A stretch of DNA of 64,000 bases, from positions 124,001 to 188,000 of the forward strand of contig NC_062997.1 of assembly GCF_023078275.1 (NCBI RefSeq). Reading direction: 5' to 3'. Source of the stretch: Leguminivora glycinivorella (lineage: Eukaryota > Arthropoda > Insecta > Lepidoptera > Tortricidae). The position numbers and the translations under genes are program-made. Below the pieces are notes generated by a model that was given only the letters and a program-made list of their open reading frames with translations, did no database searches and was not told where the DNA came from. Below are positions 53,157 through 64,000 of this stretch, piece after piece (within the stretch, counting starts at the first letter, position 1; every line of letters starts with the position of its first letter).

Positions 53157-53337
53157 ATGATGGCGATAAAAACACTCCCGACTAACTCAGCTTTCAAACA
53201 AAAAAAACTAAATCCGTTCGGGAGCTACAATGCCACTGACAGACACACACAGAGACAGACAGATAGACATACAAACAGACAGGCAGACAGACACGTCAAA
53301 CATATAACACCCCGTCGTTTTTGCGTCGGGGGTTAAA
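53157..53337 (-). repeat. Repeat B copy, partial
   Basis: Head end intact; 3' part missing. Confidence 0.78.
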
Positions 53338-53629
53338 AAGAGATGAATTCCAAACGCCCTCGACCTTTGCACTAAATTTAGGAAATGTCTCACTAAAGTA
53401 CCCTAATCCAGTACTAACATTTGCCTAATAACCTGTCAGGGCTATCTCACATACGCAGAAACAATTTGTTTTACATATGTGCCGATTTCACGCACAAGGT
53501 TCCACTTTATCGCTTAAGACGATACGATACAGGTCAATTCTCCATACAAACGCCCTCGACTATTTCCTCCCGGTTTTTGAAGATAGGGCAATGATTTTTT
53601 CAACACAGATTATTATTATTTTAAAATAG

Positions 53630-53950
53630 CACCACCTTACTCATAGTGTTGTGTTCCTGCCGGTGAGTAGGGCTGCCAGAGCTCAACGAGGGTGCCGTGT
53701 GCTGACGACGGAAGGACCTACCGGAACTAATTTGTTCCGTCTATTGTCCTTTGAGTCATCGGCAACCCGAACCCTCCTTGGAACTTGTACACTCCTTTTT
53801 GCTGTGTACTTATACTTAACACAGCAAAAGGGAGTATACAAGTTTCTAATCGGGTGGCAACATGCATGTGACTTTAGGCATAGGTTACGGTGACCGCTTT
53901 CCATCAGGCGGACCGTATGCTTGTTTGTCACCGAAGTAGTATAAAAAAAC
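53630..53950 (+). repeat. Repeat A copy, full-length
   Basis: 'CTCATAGTGTTGTGTTCCTG' to 'GAAGTAGTATAAAAAAA'. The hairpin 'TTGTACACTCCTTTTTGCTG' / 'CAGCAAAAGGGAGTATACAA' is nearly perfect. Confidence 0.83.
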
Positions 53951-54174
53951 TTTTTAGAATTTTGAATTTTAAACGTACTTTTAACGTAAATACTTTAGGT
54001 ACTCACCATTTCAATTAAGTGACGTTTCCTGTTTTCCAAAAACTCGGCCCAAACTTTAGGACATATTTACCTGTAATGAAAAAGGTCACAAATTGGTTTA
54101 CCAGGAAAACAGATATAATTTAATTAAAAGTTTAAATTAACCTAAATAAGAATGCCTCGGGTCAGACTTGAACT

Positions 54175-54428
54175 GTGTGCGTAGCCAAATGCACAAACGC
54201 TTCACGAAACGCTCACGAATCGTGAGCGAATCGTGAGCAAATCGTGAGCGAATCATGAGCGATTCGTGAGCGACTCGTGAGCGAATCGTGAGCTAACCGT
54301 GAGCTAATCGTGAGCCAATCGTGAACGAATCGTGAACGAATCGTGAGCGAATCGTGAACGAATCGTGAGCGAATCGTGAACGAGTCGTGAGCAAATCGTG
54401 AAGCGTTTGGACAATCGGCTACGCACAC
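54175..54428. mobile_element. TIR element Y filled with 11-bp minisatellite
   Basis: 32-bp inverted ends with a few mismatches: 'GTGTGCGTAGCCAAATGCAC' at 54175 and 'TTGGACAATCGGCTACGCAC' near 54408. Between them (54207-54396) lie 11-bp units of the type GTGAGCGAATC, the reverse complement of the unit at 43296. The repeat yields 11-residue protein periodicities in two frames, which are artefacts. No target duplication is obvious. Confidence 0.8.
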
Positions 54429-54479
54429 TGATAACCTCTGAATGAGCCATTTTTTTTAAAGTTGTCCACCTCTTTTTTT

Positions 54480-54745
54480 TTTGGAATTGGAATTGTTTAT
54501 GTGGTTTCCACTCAGAATCGCGAGCTCTTTCAATTCTCAAAGTGTCAATTCCAAAAGTGTCCCAAGGTTTTTTTCCCGTTCCGTTACCATTTTTTCATAC
54601 ATTTTGCATGGCGGTAGCGAAATGGAAGGTTCGAAAAAATGTATGGAAATCTTGGAACATTTTTTTCTCCTATCAGGATCGAAAGACCTCGCGATTCTGA
54701 GTATTAATCGCGTAATAAAATGCCCATGTTACAAAAAAAGTGGGG
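54480..54745. mobile_element. Palindromic MITE T
   Basis: 'ACTCAGAATCGCGAGCTC' at the left and 'CTCGCGATTCTGAGT' at the right, with a further inner pair around 'TTTTTTCATACATTTTGC' / 'AAAAAATGTATGGAAAT'. Related: 62552-62805 and a half copy near 22505-22550. Confidence 0.7.
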
Positions 54746-54761
54746 TGGACAACTTTGATAA

Positions 54762-55325
54762 AACCGGCCAAGAGCGTGTCGGGCCACGCTCAGTGTAGGG
54801 TTCCGTAGTTTTCCGTATTTTTCTCAAAAACTACTGAACCTATCAAGTTCAAAACAATTTTCCTAGAAAGTATTCATAAAGTTCTACTTTTGTGATTTTT
54901 TTCATATTTTTTAAACATATGGTTCAAAAGTTAGAGGGGGGGGACGCACTTTTTTTTCCTTTAGGAGCGATTATTTCCGAAACTATTAATATTATCAAAA
55001 AACGATATTAGTAAACCCTTATTCATTTTTTAATACCTATCCAACGATATATCACACGTTGGGGTTGGAATGAAAAAAAATATCAGGCCCCACTTTACAT
55101 GTAGGGGGGGTGCCCTAACGAAACATTTTTTCCACTTTTTATTTTTGCACTTTGTTGGCGTGATTGATATACATATTGGTACCAAATTTCAGCTTTCTAG
55201 TGCTAACGGTTACTGAGATTATCCGCGGACGGACGGACGGACGGACGGACGGACGGACGGACGGACAGACAGACATGGCGAAACTATAAGGGTTCCTAGT
55301 TGACTACGGAACCCTAAAAACCCTA
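54762..55325 (+). repeat. Repeat C, full-length
   Basis: ~560 bp from 'AAAACCGGCCAAGAGCGTGT' to 'ACTACGGAACCCTAAAAA' with GGAC tract 55226-55264. Confidence 0.88.
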
Positions 55326-55372
55326 AAAATGGCCCGAATATCAGCACTCTGCCAACAGAGCCACCAAGCACA
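55326..55372 (-). repeat. tRNA-like head fragment
   Basis: Complement of 'TTGGTGGCTCTGTTGGCAGA', the same head as at 52308. Confidence 0.5.
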
Positions 55373-55539
55373 AGTTCACGCAATAATGCCTCATAATCTA
55401 TTCCTATTTGCTATTCATAAAGTTTCATGACACCACATTAATTCTGTGACAAACAACTTTATTCAGTCGCCATTTAAAATATCTAAGTGGGTAAACTGTA
55501 CACAAATATTTAGCACGCCTCTGTTACCAAAGCACAGTC

Positions 55540-55770
55540 AACATCATCCTTCTTGCGTTATCCCGGCATTTGCCACGGCTCATGGGAGCCTGGGGTCCGC
55601 TTTGACAACTAATTCTAAGATTTGGCGTAGGCATTAGTTTCACGAAAACGACTGCCAGCTGTGTGCGTAGCCGAATGCAAAAACGCTTCACGAAACGCTC
55701 ACGAATCATCTGACCTTCCAACTCGAAGGGTAACTAGGGCTTATTGGAATTAGTCCGGTTTCCTCACGAT
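55540..55770 (-). mobile_element. SINE-2 3' part with 49-bp Y-end insertion
   Basis: Colinear with 19985-20150, except for about 49 bp (55661-55709) starting 'GTGTGCGTAGCCGAATGC' that matches the left end of element Y and is absent from the 20090 copy ('GACTACCATCTGACC'). Confidence 0.75.
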
Positions 55771-55829
55771 CACGGTGGGCTGGATGGCTCGAAAAGGACA
55801 TTCGCACTTTTTTCAGAAAATCATTTTTA

Positions 55830-56390
55830 AAAAAAACCGGCCAAGAGCGTGTCGGGCCACGCTCAGTATAGGGTTCCGTAGTTTTTCGTATTTTTCTCAA
55901 AAACTACTGAACCTATCCAGTTCAAAACAATTTTCCTAGAAAGTCTTTATAAAGTTCTACTTTTGTGATTTTTTTCATATTTTTTAAACATACGGTTCAA
56001 AAATTAGAGGGGGGGGGGACGCACTTTTTTTCCTTTAGGAGCGATGATTGCCGAAAATATTAATATTATCAAAAAACGATCTTAGTAAACCCTTATTCAT
56101 TTTTAAATACCTATCCAACAATATATCACACGTTGGGGTTGGAATGAAAAAAAATATCAGCCCCCACTTTACATGTAGCGGGGGTACCCTAATAAAACAT
56201 TTTTTTCCATTTTTTATTTTTGCACTTTGTTGGCGTGATTGATATACATATTGGTACCAAATTTCAGCTTTCTAGTGCTTACGGTTACTGAGATTATCCG
56301 CGGACGGACGGACGGACGGACGGACGGACGGACAGACAGACATGGCGAAACTATAAGGGTTCCTAGTTGACTACGGAACCCTAAAAAAAC
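55830..56390 (+). repeat. Repeat C, full-length
   Basis: Second full copy in tandem-like proximity to 54762. Short GGAC tract. Confidence 0.88.
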
Positions 56391-56689
56391 TATCCGATAG
56401 AGAATTATATAAGGAACAATAAATGTGGAATACATTTTTTCGAAATAAGGCATATTGACAACAGAAAAAAATAAAGTCTGTTTTCTTTGTATGGGACCCA
56501 AAAATAGGCATCTTGTTTCTCAGAAACTATTAAAGTAGGTAGTAGTAGGAGGTAGGGCATAGCGAATGATATTCCGCTTTGTGTGGTAGGGCACAGCACA
56601 GCGGATATCATCTCGCTCGAATCTAGAGCAGAGCCCAACTGGGGTAGTACCTCCGCCTTACAGAAGACCGCAGCCAAATAGCACTAGAC

Positions 56690-56975
56690 CCTACTCATAG
56701 TGTTGTGTTCCTGCCGGTGAGTAAGGCTGCCAGAGCTCAACGAGGGTGCGGTGTGCTGATGACGGGAGGACTTACGGAACTAACTTGTTCCGTCTATTGT
56801 CCTTTGAGTCGTCGGCAACCCGAACCCTCCTTGGAACTTGTACACTCCTTTTTGCTGTGTACTTAACACAGCAAAAGGGAGTGTACAAGTTTCTAATGGG
56901 GTGGCAACGCGCATGTGACACTGTTTGAGTTGCAGGCGTCCATAGGTTACGGTGACCGCTTTACATCAGGCGTCC
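56690..56975 (+). repeat. Repeat A copy
   Basis: 'CTCATAGTGTTGTGTTCCTG' to 'CCGCTTTACATCAGGCG'; hairpin intact, 3' end missing. Confidence 0.8.
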
Positions 56976-57224
56976 CGTCTTCTACCTTTTAAGACTTTGT
57001 TTTTCTACTTTTATAGAGTAGGAAACGATAAGCAGATTTTTATACAGGTGCTGGTTTTTTTTTTAGTCCAGTAAAAAGTCCACACATTTTCGATTTTTTC
57101 GTTTACGTCTTTCCTTATATAATTCTCTATCGGATAGCATTTTTTTTTAAAATGATTTTCTGAAAAAAGTGCGAATGTCCTCTTTTGGAGCCATTTTCTT
57201 CACCGAAAAGCAACTGGCATTACA

Positions 57225-57842
57225 AAAGGACAGTCGTATAATAAGTACTATCGAACAGTATGGTCACTCCCCGCTCCCCGCTGAAATAACCCCCCCCCCC
57301 CCCCGCTCTCACCTACCTCACAGTTACCGCCTGTCAAAAGCGCGACGGGCCCATTTTTCAAAACTGAAAGTTACAAGTTACAAGCGGAAGTCACATTCCA
57401 ACTTGTCATATTCGACATTGACTACTGCTTGTAAATAAATAATAAATAAATATTATAGGACATTCTTAAACAGATTGACTGAGTCCCACGGTAAGCTCAA
57501 GAAGGCTTAATTGTGTTGTGGGACTTGTGGATACTAAGACAACGATATACATAATATACAAATACTACATAGTAAACATCCATGACTCGGGAACAAATAT
57601 CTGTGCTCATCACACAAATAAATGCCCTTACCGGGATTCGAACCCGGGACCGCGGCGAAACAGGCAGGGTCACTACACACTAGGCCAGACAAGTCGTAAT
57701 TGTAACTTGTAGCTTCGAGAAATGTGCCCCAGTTGACCTTTCTTATATCACTCACACAAGCATGGTACGCGTACACGAGCTTAGCCTGTGTGCGTAGGAA
57801 CGCGCGTCTTTCATACATTTGATCGCAACTGTCCGAGGTGTG
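57225..57842 (+). repeat. Repeat E split by SINE-1
   Basis: E left part 57225-57427 and right part 57706-57842 ('CTCACACAAGCATGGTACG' to 'GTCCGAGGTGTGACA') surround a minus-strand SINE-1. A poly(C) run lies at 57291-57304. Confidence 0.72.
57428..57705 (-). mobile_element. SINE-1 copy inserted in Repeat E
   Basis: Minus strand: B box complement 'GGGATTCGAACCCGGGAC' at about 57632; tail 'TAAATAAATAATAAATAAAT' at the left end. Variant tail like the 45354 copy. Confidence 0.83.
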
Positions 57843-58292
57843 ACAAAAACGTTCAGATATTTCTAAGCTTTTTGGCCGCTCAGATATATAAGTTACTTTA
57901 ATATATTCCAGAAGTTTCGGACATTAGCATAATTGCCTTTCAAATTGGCTTTTGATTTCGGTGATTTTCTGGTCTGGTGAATAATAATTGTGGGTGTTTT
58001 AATGTATGTAGGTTAAATAAAAATTGTAAAAAGATGTTAACATTTGTAGCTTTTTATCACAAAATAATTTTTTAACAAACCAACTATTAAGTTTCAGTTG
58101 AAAAGGACCTATGGCGCTTATGGCAGACATTTCATAAGCCGCATCCAACTTAAGGCTGCATCTTTTGGTTTTTTTTTTTCACATAAAAAAATGTTTATAA
58201 TTTTTTTTTATAAAAATGGCACTTAAAATGAGTTATAATATAACGTTTTTTTTTTAAAAAACCTCATTTTTGAAAGGTTTTACTTGTCACTT

Positions 58293-58390
58293 ATAACCGC
58301 CGACGCAAAAACGTCGGGGTGTTATAAGTTTGACGTGTCTATCTCTCTGTCTGTATGTATGTTTGTCTGTCTATATATCTGTGGTGCTTA
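58293..58390 (+). repeat. Repeat B head fragment
   Basis: 'TAACCGCCGACGCAAAAACG' and a GTCT/GTAT tract only. Confidence 0.75.
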
Positions 58391-58539
58391 CATGGTTGTT
58401 TCACGCTTGACTAAGCTACACTCCATGAAGTCTATTGTGTGGCATAAATGCTGGCATGGTGCCAAATTCGCCTCGCCACCTGTTGGGTAGCCTGTTGGTG
58501 AAACAGCCTGTTGATTTACCACTACATTTACACTTAGCA

Positions 58540-59302
58540 CTAAACAAAATAAAACCGCCTTCAAAAATAAGCGCGTTAGAAAAGACGGAGAATCTAAAAA
58601 GCAAAAAAGAATAAACCTTTGAAGAGATGCAGATTTCTTATCGGATTGCAACAATCTAAACATCCAAATTATAAACAAATCAATTAATTATTTTTGTAGT
58701 CGGTACCAGCCCTGTTCCTCACCTTGTTATTGCCTGTTTGCCCGACACAACCCGGTTTATTATTTTTTTGCATTTTTAGTTTCGCCGTGTTTTCTAACGC
58801 GCTTATTTTTGAAGGAGGTTTTTTTTTAAGTTTATTATTTGTTGTTTAGTGGTTCCCATTGATATTATAAGTATCAGTCCGAATATGCGCACAGTAGTGA
58901 AAGAATTATCCCTTAACTCCTAACCATTGAGGAGTTGACCTTCCATCATCAGCTCAGCCACATAAAAGTATTACCATCAGGCGTAAATAAGTAAGTAAGT
59001 AGTAAATATTCTTTATTGCACCATTTTATCATACTGGTACACCTTTGAAAAATACACTAAGACATTACATCAGCCTATAACACTTGAAGAATTCCCTCGA
59101 TTTCTCCAAGATCTCATCATCAGACCTCGACTTGGTGCCAATGGGACCATCTCGGTGTTATACACATTCGATTAAAAAAAATTCTGAAAATCGGTTCACG
59201 ATTCTCGGAGATATCGAGTAACACAAAATAATAACATACAAAAAAAAATAAAAAACATTCAGTCGAATTGAGAACCTCCTCCTTTTTTTGAAGTCGGTTA
59301 AA
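58540..59302. mobile_element. Family P copy 2
   Basis: Same layout as 48520-49323; the right foldback arm is shortened. It carries about 45 extra bases near 59000 (AAGTAAGTAAGTAG then 'ATTCTTTATTGCACC') that look like an inserted LINE tail (minus). Confidence 0.78.
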
Positions 59303-59358
59303 GGAGGCGCGAAATCCAAATCTTCTATTGAGAATTAAACCTTTGCCCCTACATTTTT

Positions 59359-59535
59359 AACCCCCGACGCAAAAACGACGTGGTGTTACAAGTTTGACGT
59401 GTCTGTCTGTGTGTGTCTGTCTGTGGCATCGTACCTCCCGAACGGATGAATGGAATTAGTCGGGAGTGTTCTTATGTTTCATGAAAATCGGTCCACTATG
59501 TCGGGGATTTTTTCGAAATTTAAATTTGTTTATAG
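59359..59535 (+). repeat. Repeat B copy, shortened
   Basis: Head intact, middle deleted ('GGATGAATGGAATTAGTCGG'). Confidence 0.78.
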
Positions 59536-59715
59536 ATTATTACTCGTAGGTATTTATTCAACGCATCTTATTTTATTTATTTAAATATTTAAACTTTATT
59601 GCACAGAAATACACAAAAATGTACAAATGGCGGACTTAATTCCAAAAGGCATTCTATAAAAAAGACAAAAAAAAGACATAGTAAGTTATATTATGCTCAT
59701 TATATCATGTAAATG

Positions 59716-59955
59716 TGCCCGTGTGGGGGTTAAGAAATTCACCACCCCTTTCTTCCCGTGTGTGTCGTAGAAGGCGACTGTGGGACATGGGTTAAATTGT
59801 GGTGTAGGCGAGAGGCTGGCAACCTGTCACTGCAATGTCACAGTTTCGTTTCCTTTCAACCCCTTATTTACCAAGAGTGGTACTGAAACTTGAGTTAGTT
59901 TCATGTGCTTTGCCTACCCCTTCATGATATACAGGCGTGATTTTATGTATGTACG
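59716..59955 (+). repeat. Repeat Q copy
   Basis: Lacks part of the first block; otherwise complete. Confidence 0.78.
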
Positions 59956-59982
59956 TAGCATGTCAAAACCTACCAACAACTT

Positions 59983-60540
59983 TGTAGGGTTCCGTAGTCA
60001 ACTAGGAACCCTTATAGTTTCGCCATGTCTGTCTGTCCGTCCGTCCGTCCGTCCGTCCGTCCGTCCGCGGATAATCTCAGTGACCGTTAGCACTAGAAAG
60101 CTGAAATTTGGTACCAATATGTATATAAATCACGCCGACAAAGTGGTAAAATAAAAAGTGGAAAAAAATGTTTTGTTAGGGTACCCCCCCTACACGTAAA
60201 GTGGGGACTGATTTTTTTTTTCATTTCAACCCCAACGTGTGATATATTGTTGGATAGGTATTTAAAAATGAATAAGGGTTTCTTAAAATCGTTTCTTGAT
60301 AATATCAATATTTTCGGAAATAATCGCTCCTAAAGAAAAAAAAAGTGTGTCCCCCGCCCTCTAACTTTTGAACCATATGTTAAAAAAATATGAAAAAAAA
60401 TCACAAAAGTAAAACTTTATAAAAACTTTCTAGGAAAATTGTTTTGAACTTGATAGGTTCAGTAGTATTTGAGAAAAATACGGAAAACTACGGAACCCTA
60501 CACTGAGCGTGGCCCGACATGCTCTTGGCCGGTTTTTTAT
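59983..60540 (-). repeat. Repeat C, full-length, minus strand
   Basis: 'TAGGGTTCCGTAGTCAACTA' to 'GCTCTTGGCCGGTTTTTT'; GTCC tract 60034-60068. Confidence 0.88.
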
Positions 60541-60756
60541 TCCATCATTTGCAAATATTGCAATATTAAAAGTTCCATATGACTATTTTTGCGTTGTCAG
60601 TGCCGCTACAAATACTCGGAACACGAAACGAGTGGAATATTTCATGCAATCTCCGAGATGCTTCGTCGGTTCTGAATCTCAATGAGCTCTGGCTTTGCAG
60701 TCCTAGGTTTTGTACGGTTTTCAAAGTTGCGGACTATTTTGTATTCTGTTTTATTA

Positions 60757-60978
60757 ACGACGGGGTTTTATAAGTTTGTCGTGTCTGCCTGTCTGTTTGT
60801 CTGTGTGTATGGCTGTCTGTGGCATCGTCCGATAGACGCTCCGTAGTAGACCGATTTTCATGAAACATGGCTAAGAACACTCCCGAAGTCCCGACTAACT
60901 CAGCTTTCAAACACAAAAAAACTAATTCTAAATCGGTTCATCCGTTCGGGAGCTGCGATGCCACAGACACACACACAT

Positions 60979-61013
<35 letters not shown>

Positions 61014-61014
61014 T
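60757..61014. repeat. Repeat B, inverted composite
   Basis: B head with tract (+, 60757-60828) joined to B tail/middle/tract (-, 60838-61014); both arms end in GTCT/CAGA tracts. Confidence 0.72.
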
Positions 61015-61080
61015 CTTCATAGCATTAGCATTTAGGTACGAAATGAGATACTTACGTAGTTCTCTATGACATAGCTATGT

Positions 61081-61325
61081 TATACCACATCTCGGACACT
61101 GGCGATCAAATATATGAAAGAGGCGCGTTCCTAGCACACATTCTAAGCTCGTGCAGTGAACGCGTACCATGCTTGTATGAGTGAGATATGCCAGGTCGAC
61201 TGTTCGCGTTTGTGACAGGCGGTAACTGTGAGGTAACCGAGAGCGGGTGGGCGGCACTTTCAGCGGGGAGCGGGAGTGGCCATACTGTACGATAGTACTC
61301 TTTATTATACTGTGATTATACTGTA
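61081..61325 (-). repeat. Repeat E copy
   Basis: 'TATACCACATCTCGGACACT' to 'TACTCTTTATTATACTGTG', complete. Confidence 0.8.
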
Positions 61326-61379
61326 ATATAATATAATTATAGTAATGTAAAAGCGATTATCTGTCGAGTTATTTCAGTC

Positions 61380-61795
61380 CCAATTATTCATGGTTCGCCG
61401 GTAGGGGTGGGTTGTTTATATAATAATATTATTATGCCATAATGCATAGCCAAGAATTATGTCTTGCGAAGGTCAAACTTGTTCATTCCAACTTATTTAA
61501 CTCACCAGTTATGAAATGAAATTAAATATTTATTTTCCAAGTAGGCATATCACAATGCGCATATGAACGTCAAATAAAGCTATGCCTGCTCTAACCCTAC
61601 GCCTCAGCCTCGAGAAGATTTCAGTCCCCCCTCAGTTGGGAGGGGGTATCCACTATGGGACCGGCAAGAAACTCGACGGGCAACTTCTTTTCAAAACATT
61701 ACATCTTATAATTAACATGCATTAAAAGTTAGAATTTCAACACGCAATAAAAACTAGTTATATTTTTTTACATGAACATTTTTACTTTACATATA
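61380..61795. other. Unassigned sequence
   Basis: No gene or repeat recognised. Confidence 0.3.
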
Positions 61796-61796
61796 T

Positions 61797-61978
61797 GGAA
61801 GTACGTGCAACTTTCGTTCCAGAGGTCGTGGGTTCGAACCCCGGTTCGCACCAATGACTTTTTCGGAATTTATTTGTCATACACAGATTGAGTAGCCCTA
61901 CGATAAACTCAAGAAGGCTTGTGTTGCAGGTACTCAGACAACGATATATATAATATACAAATACTTGTATACATAGAT
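61797..61978. repeat. SINE-2 head fused to inverted SINE-1 tail
   Basis: 61800-61878 has the SINE-2 B box 'GGGTTCGAACCCCGG' and the body start 'GCACCAATGACTTTTTCGG' (+). From about 61882 the sequence is the complement of the SINE-1 tail ('ATAAACTCAAGAAGGCTTGT'). Confidence 0.65.
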
Positions 61979-62118
61979 TCACCTACTTTTATCAATTTTA
62001 TAGCAGTTATTTTGACTTTATTCAAGGTCAAATTACTTTACCCACTAGTGGATAAAATGCGTTTTTACCCGCTGGTATTAAACGACAAAACACGTGTTTC
62101 CGAGCTAGTGAGGGGAAA
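61976..62118 (-). repeat. Family I fragment
   Basis: Complement of the family I 5' third, ending 'GAGCTAGTGAGGGGAAAA'. Confidence 0.75.
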
Positions 62119-62309
62119 ATTAAATTATACGATTTTGATAACGTTTTCTAAAACGTCAGAATATCATGACAGACGCTCTGTTTACGAGACAAACAACTCG
62201 TCGTAACCAGATGACGAAAGAGGTCAAACTCGCGCATGAATAACAATATCATATTTGCTTGCTATTAGGACCATTCGGATACTGATATCAGAATAAACTG
62301 GGCCATTTT

Positions 62310-62541
62310 TAATCCCCGACGCAAAAACGACGGGGTGTTATAAGTTTGACGTGTCTGTTTGTCTGTGTGTGTGTCTGTCTGTGGCACCGTAGCTCCCGAA
62401 CGGGTGAACCGATTTCGATTTAGTTTTTTTTGTTTGAAAGCTGAGTTAGTCAGGAGTGTTCTTAGCCATGTTTCATGAAAATCGGTCCACTATGTCGCGG
62501 TCGGGGGTTTTTTCAAAATTTTAATTTTGTGGTTAGGTTAT
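62310..62541 (+). repeat. Repeat B copy
   Basis: Head 'TAATCCCCGACGCAAAAACG', tail 'TTTTGTGGTTAGGTTA'. Confidence 0.83.
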
Positions 62542-62551
62542 AGAGCATTGC

Positions 62552-62805
62552 TTTTTTTTCCAATTTTATGAAATGTGATATTTTTGAGAAAAAAATGCTA
62601 TTTCTACTCAGAATCACTAGCTGTTTCAATCCTAGTAGTTTAAAAAATTGTCCCATACGATTTTTTCTTATTTTGTTACCATTTTCCGTAGATGTTGCGG
62701 GGGGTAACAAAAGAGAAAAGTTACAAAAATGTATGAAAATTCTGGGACTTTTTTTGTTTCCCAATGACATTGAAAGTACTCGTGATTCTGAGTACAAATT
62801 GACCT
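62552..62805. mobile_element. Palindromic MITE T copy
   Basis: 'CTACTCAGAATCACTAGC' and 'GTACTCGTGATTCTGAGTAC' as inverted ends. Confidence 0.65.
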
Positions 62806-62859
62806 AAAATTCCCTAAAAAAATCAAAATAAAAAAATGGCAAAAAAAGAAGTGCTCTTT

Positions 62860-62900
62860 TAATCCGCGACTCTAAATGAGGTGGTGTTATAAGTTTGACG

Positions 62901-62935
<35 letters not shown>

Positions 62936-63190
62936 GTGTGTGTCTGTCTGTGGCGTAGTAGCTCCCGAACGGATGAACCGATTTAGATTTTTTTTGTCTG
63001 AAAGCTGAGTTAGTCGGGAGTGCTCTTAGCCATGTTTCATGAAAATCGGTCCACTGTGTCGCGGTCGGAGGTTTTTTTCAAAAATTTAATTTTGTGGTTA
63101 AGGTATTTAACCCCCGACGCAAAAACCACGGGGTGTTGTAAGTTTGACGTCTCTTTGTCTTGCATCATTTAGTTTTTTTTTTGTTTCGGC
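62860..63190 (+). repeat. Two Repeat B copies in tandem
   Basis: A complete diverged copy (62860-63106) followed directly by the head of another (63107-63190). Confidence 0.75.
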
Positions 63191-63199
63191 CCACTCATT

Positions 63200-64000
63200 C
63201 GAATGATGAGTGGGAAAGAGAACGCAAGTAACTCTGAGATACATAATATGTGAGTTACTGAGCGAAATTAGTCAGTTGAATCTGTACTGAGTTGCAACGT
63301 GAACGAGTTCAGCCAAACAAAAGATATCGTTCTTTTGAATAGGAATGACGACTACATAAAAAAGGCATTCTGTTAGTCCGTCAGTTAGATCGTCCAAAAA
63401 TACTGAACACATATTTTTCGCTTTTGTCTAATTAATGAAAAAAATACAAAGATATAGAGCATTAAAGTTCCGAAGTGAGCCCATATAACCATAATCGGTC
63501 GCCGTTCCTACGCAAATCCTCCTATTTTGTGTACACACAGGTCTTCGGGTCTCAATGCTTAGTCGCAGTACGGTCGACGTTTAGTCGCGGCGACCCAAAT
63601 GGGGACGATTGGTAACAGGCACAAATGGTCACAGAAGTGACAGAAGAGTGCACTACGCGTGCACACATTGTTACCGTTTGGCGACTACTTTCCCAAAATC
63701 ATTCGTTCATGTCATTCTTTTCAAATGGCGACTGTCAGAGACGTCAAAGTAAAAAAGAAATAAAATCATTTGACATTAAAATGTAATGGCGTAAGAATTT
63801 GTTAAAGATAAATATTGTTTGCATTTGTAATATAATGTGGGCTAATTACCATGGCCAATTAAATTGCTCGAGTGATTTCATAAAATAAGTCTAAATTTAT
63901 CAACGCGCCATCAATTTACCTCAGTTTAACCAGTAATAATATTATTCTAAATAACTCCTTTATTTAAATCCGGCAGCCACTCTGACCCCACTAACTTTAG
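63200..64000. other. Unassigned sequence
   Basis: No gene or repeat recognised. Moderately GC-rich around 63540-63670 without a convincing frame. Confidence 0.3.

Noticed and set aside
54213..54540. Frames with repeated RSRFVHDSLTI
   Set aside because: 11-bp minisatellite read through; the 11-residue period follows from 3x11 bp. No start context or family.

Overview
The window looks like a repeat-dense, AT-rich piece of a lepidopteran (moth or butterfly) nuclear genome. The indicators are a Ty3/Gypsy element of the short-LTR Mag type, tRNA-headed SINEs with lepidopteran-style bodies, and many copies of small non-autonomous families that I associate with Lepidoptera, including those with internal CTGT or GGAC tetranucleotide tracts and the 'ACTAGC..CCCGCGGCTTCGC' family. 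No complete host gene is visible. All convincing coding sequence belongs to retroelements. One short open frame with a splice-donor-like end at 37.9 kb is a weak host-exon candidate. Family letters below (A, B, C, ...) are local labels for this window, not database names.

Layout. 0-1.4 kb: LINE tail, repeat A and a TA-flanked MITE (M). 1.4-6.6 kb: a nearly intact Mag-like LTR retrotransposon with identical 89-bp LTRs and a 5-bp target duplication; gag is whole, but pol is broken by one frameshift before the integrase core. 6.8-9.4 kb: small repeats (C, B, SINE-1, J, R). 10.2-15.9 kb: a three-layer nest. A 5'-truncated poly(A) retroposon with 15-bp target duplications is split by an LTR element with ~815-bp LTRs and a gag stub; that element is itself split by a 2.1-kb LTR element with identical 247-bp LTRs lying on the minus strand. 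16-22.5 kb: repeats E, B, K, SINEs, and a degenerate ~115-bp tandem array. 22.7-24.4 kb: another nest, a mariner-like MITE holding a 944-bp TA-flanked element with an iterated AGTCCCCTG motif plus a poly(T)-ended retroposon. 24.6-30 kb: several LINE ORF fragments, a tandem/inverted array of family I, and family R with family B inserted in it. 30.0-31.0 kb: two foldback elements with clear target duplications. 31-64 kb: mostly small repeats (K, B, C, D, I, J, P, Q, A, T), two 11-bp minisatellites and several tRNA-like SINE heads.

The genes do not form a pathway. The window is best read as a layered insertion record. For several families (K, B, I, the 11-mer element) an uninterrupted paralogue of the target lies in the same window, so element ends and target duplications can be read directly. 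The strongest candidates for undescribed units are family K (four copies, each with a 7-bp duplication), element N (iterated AGTCCCCTG), the inner 247-bp-LTR element carrying unrecognised sequence, and the 11-bp minisatellite that appears both as a higher-order array and inside a TIR element.
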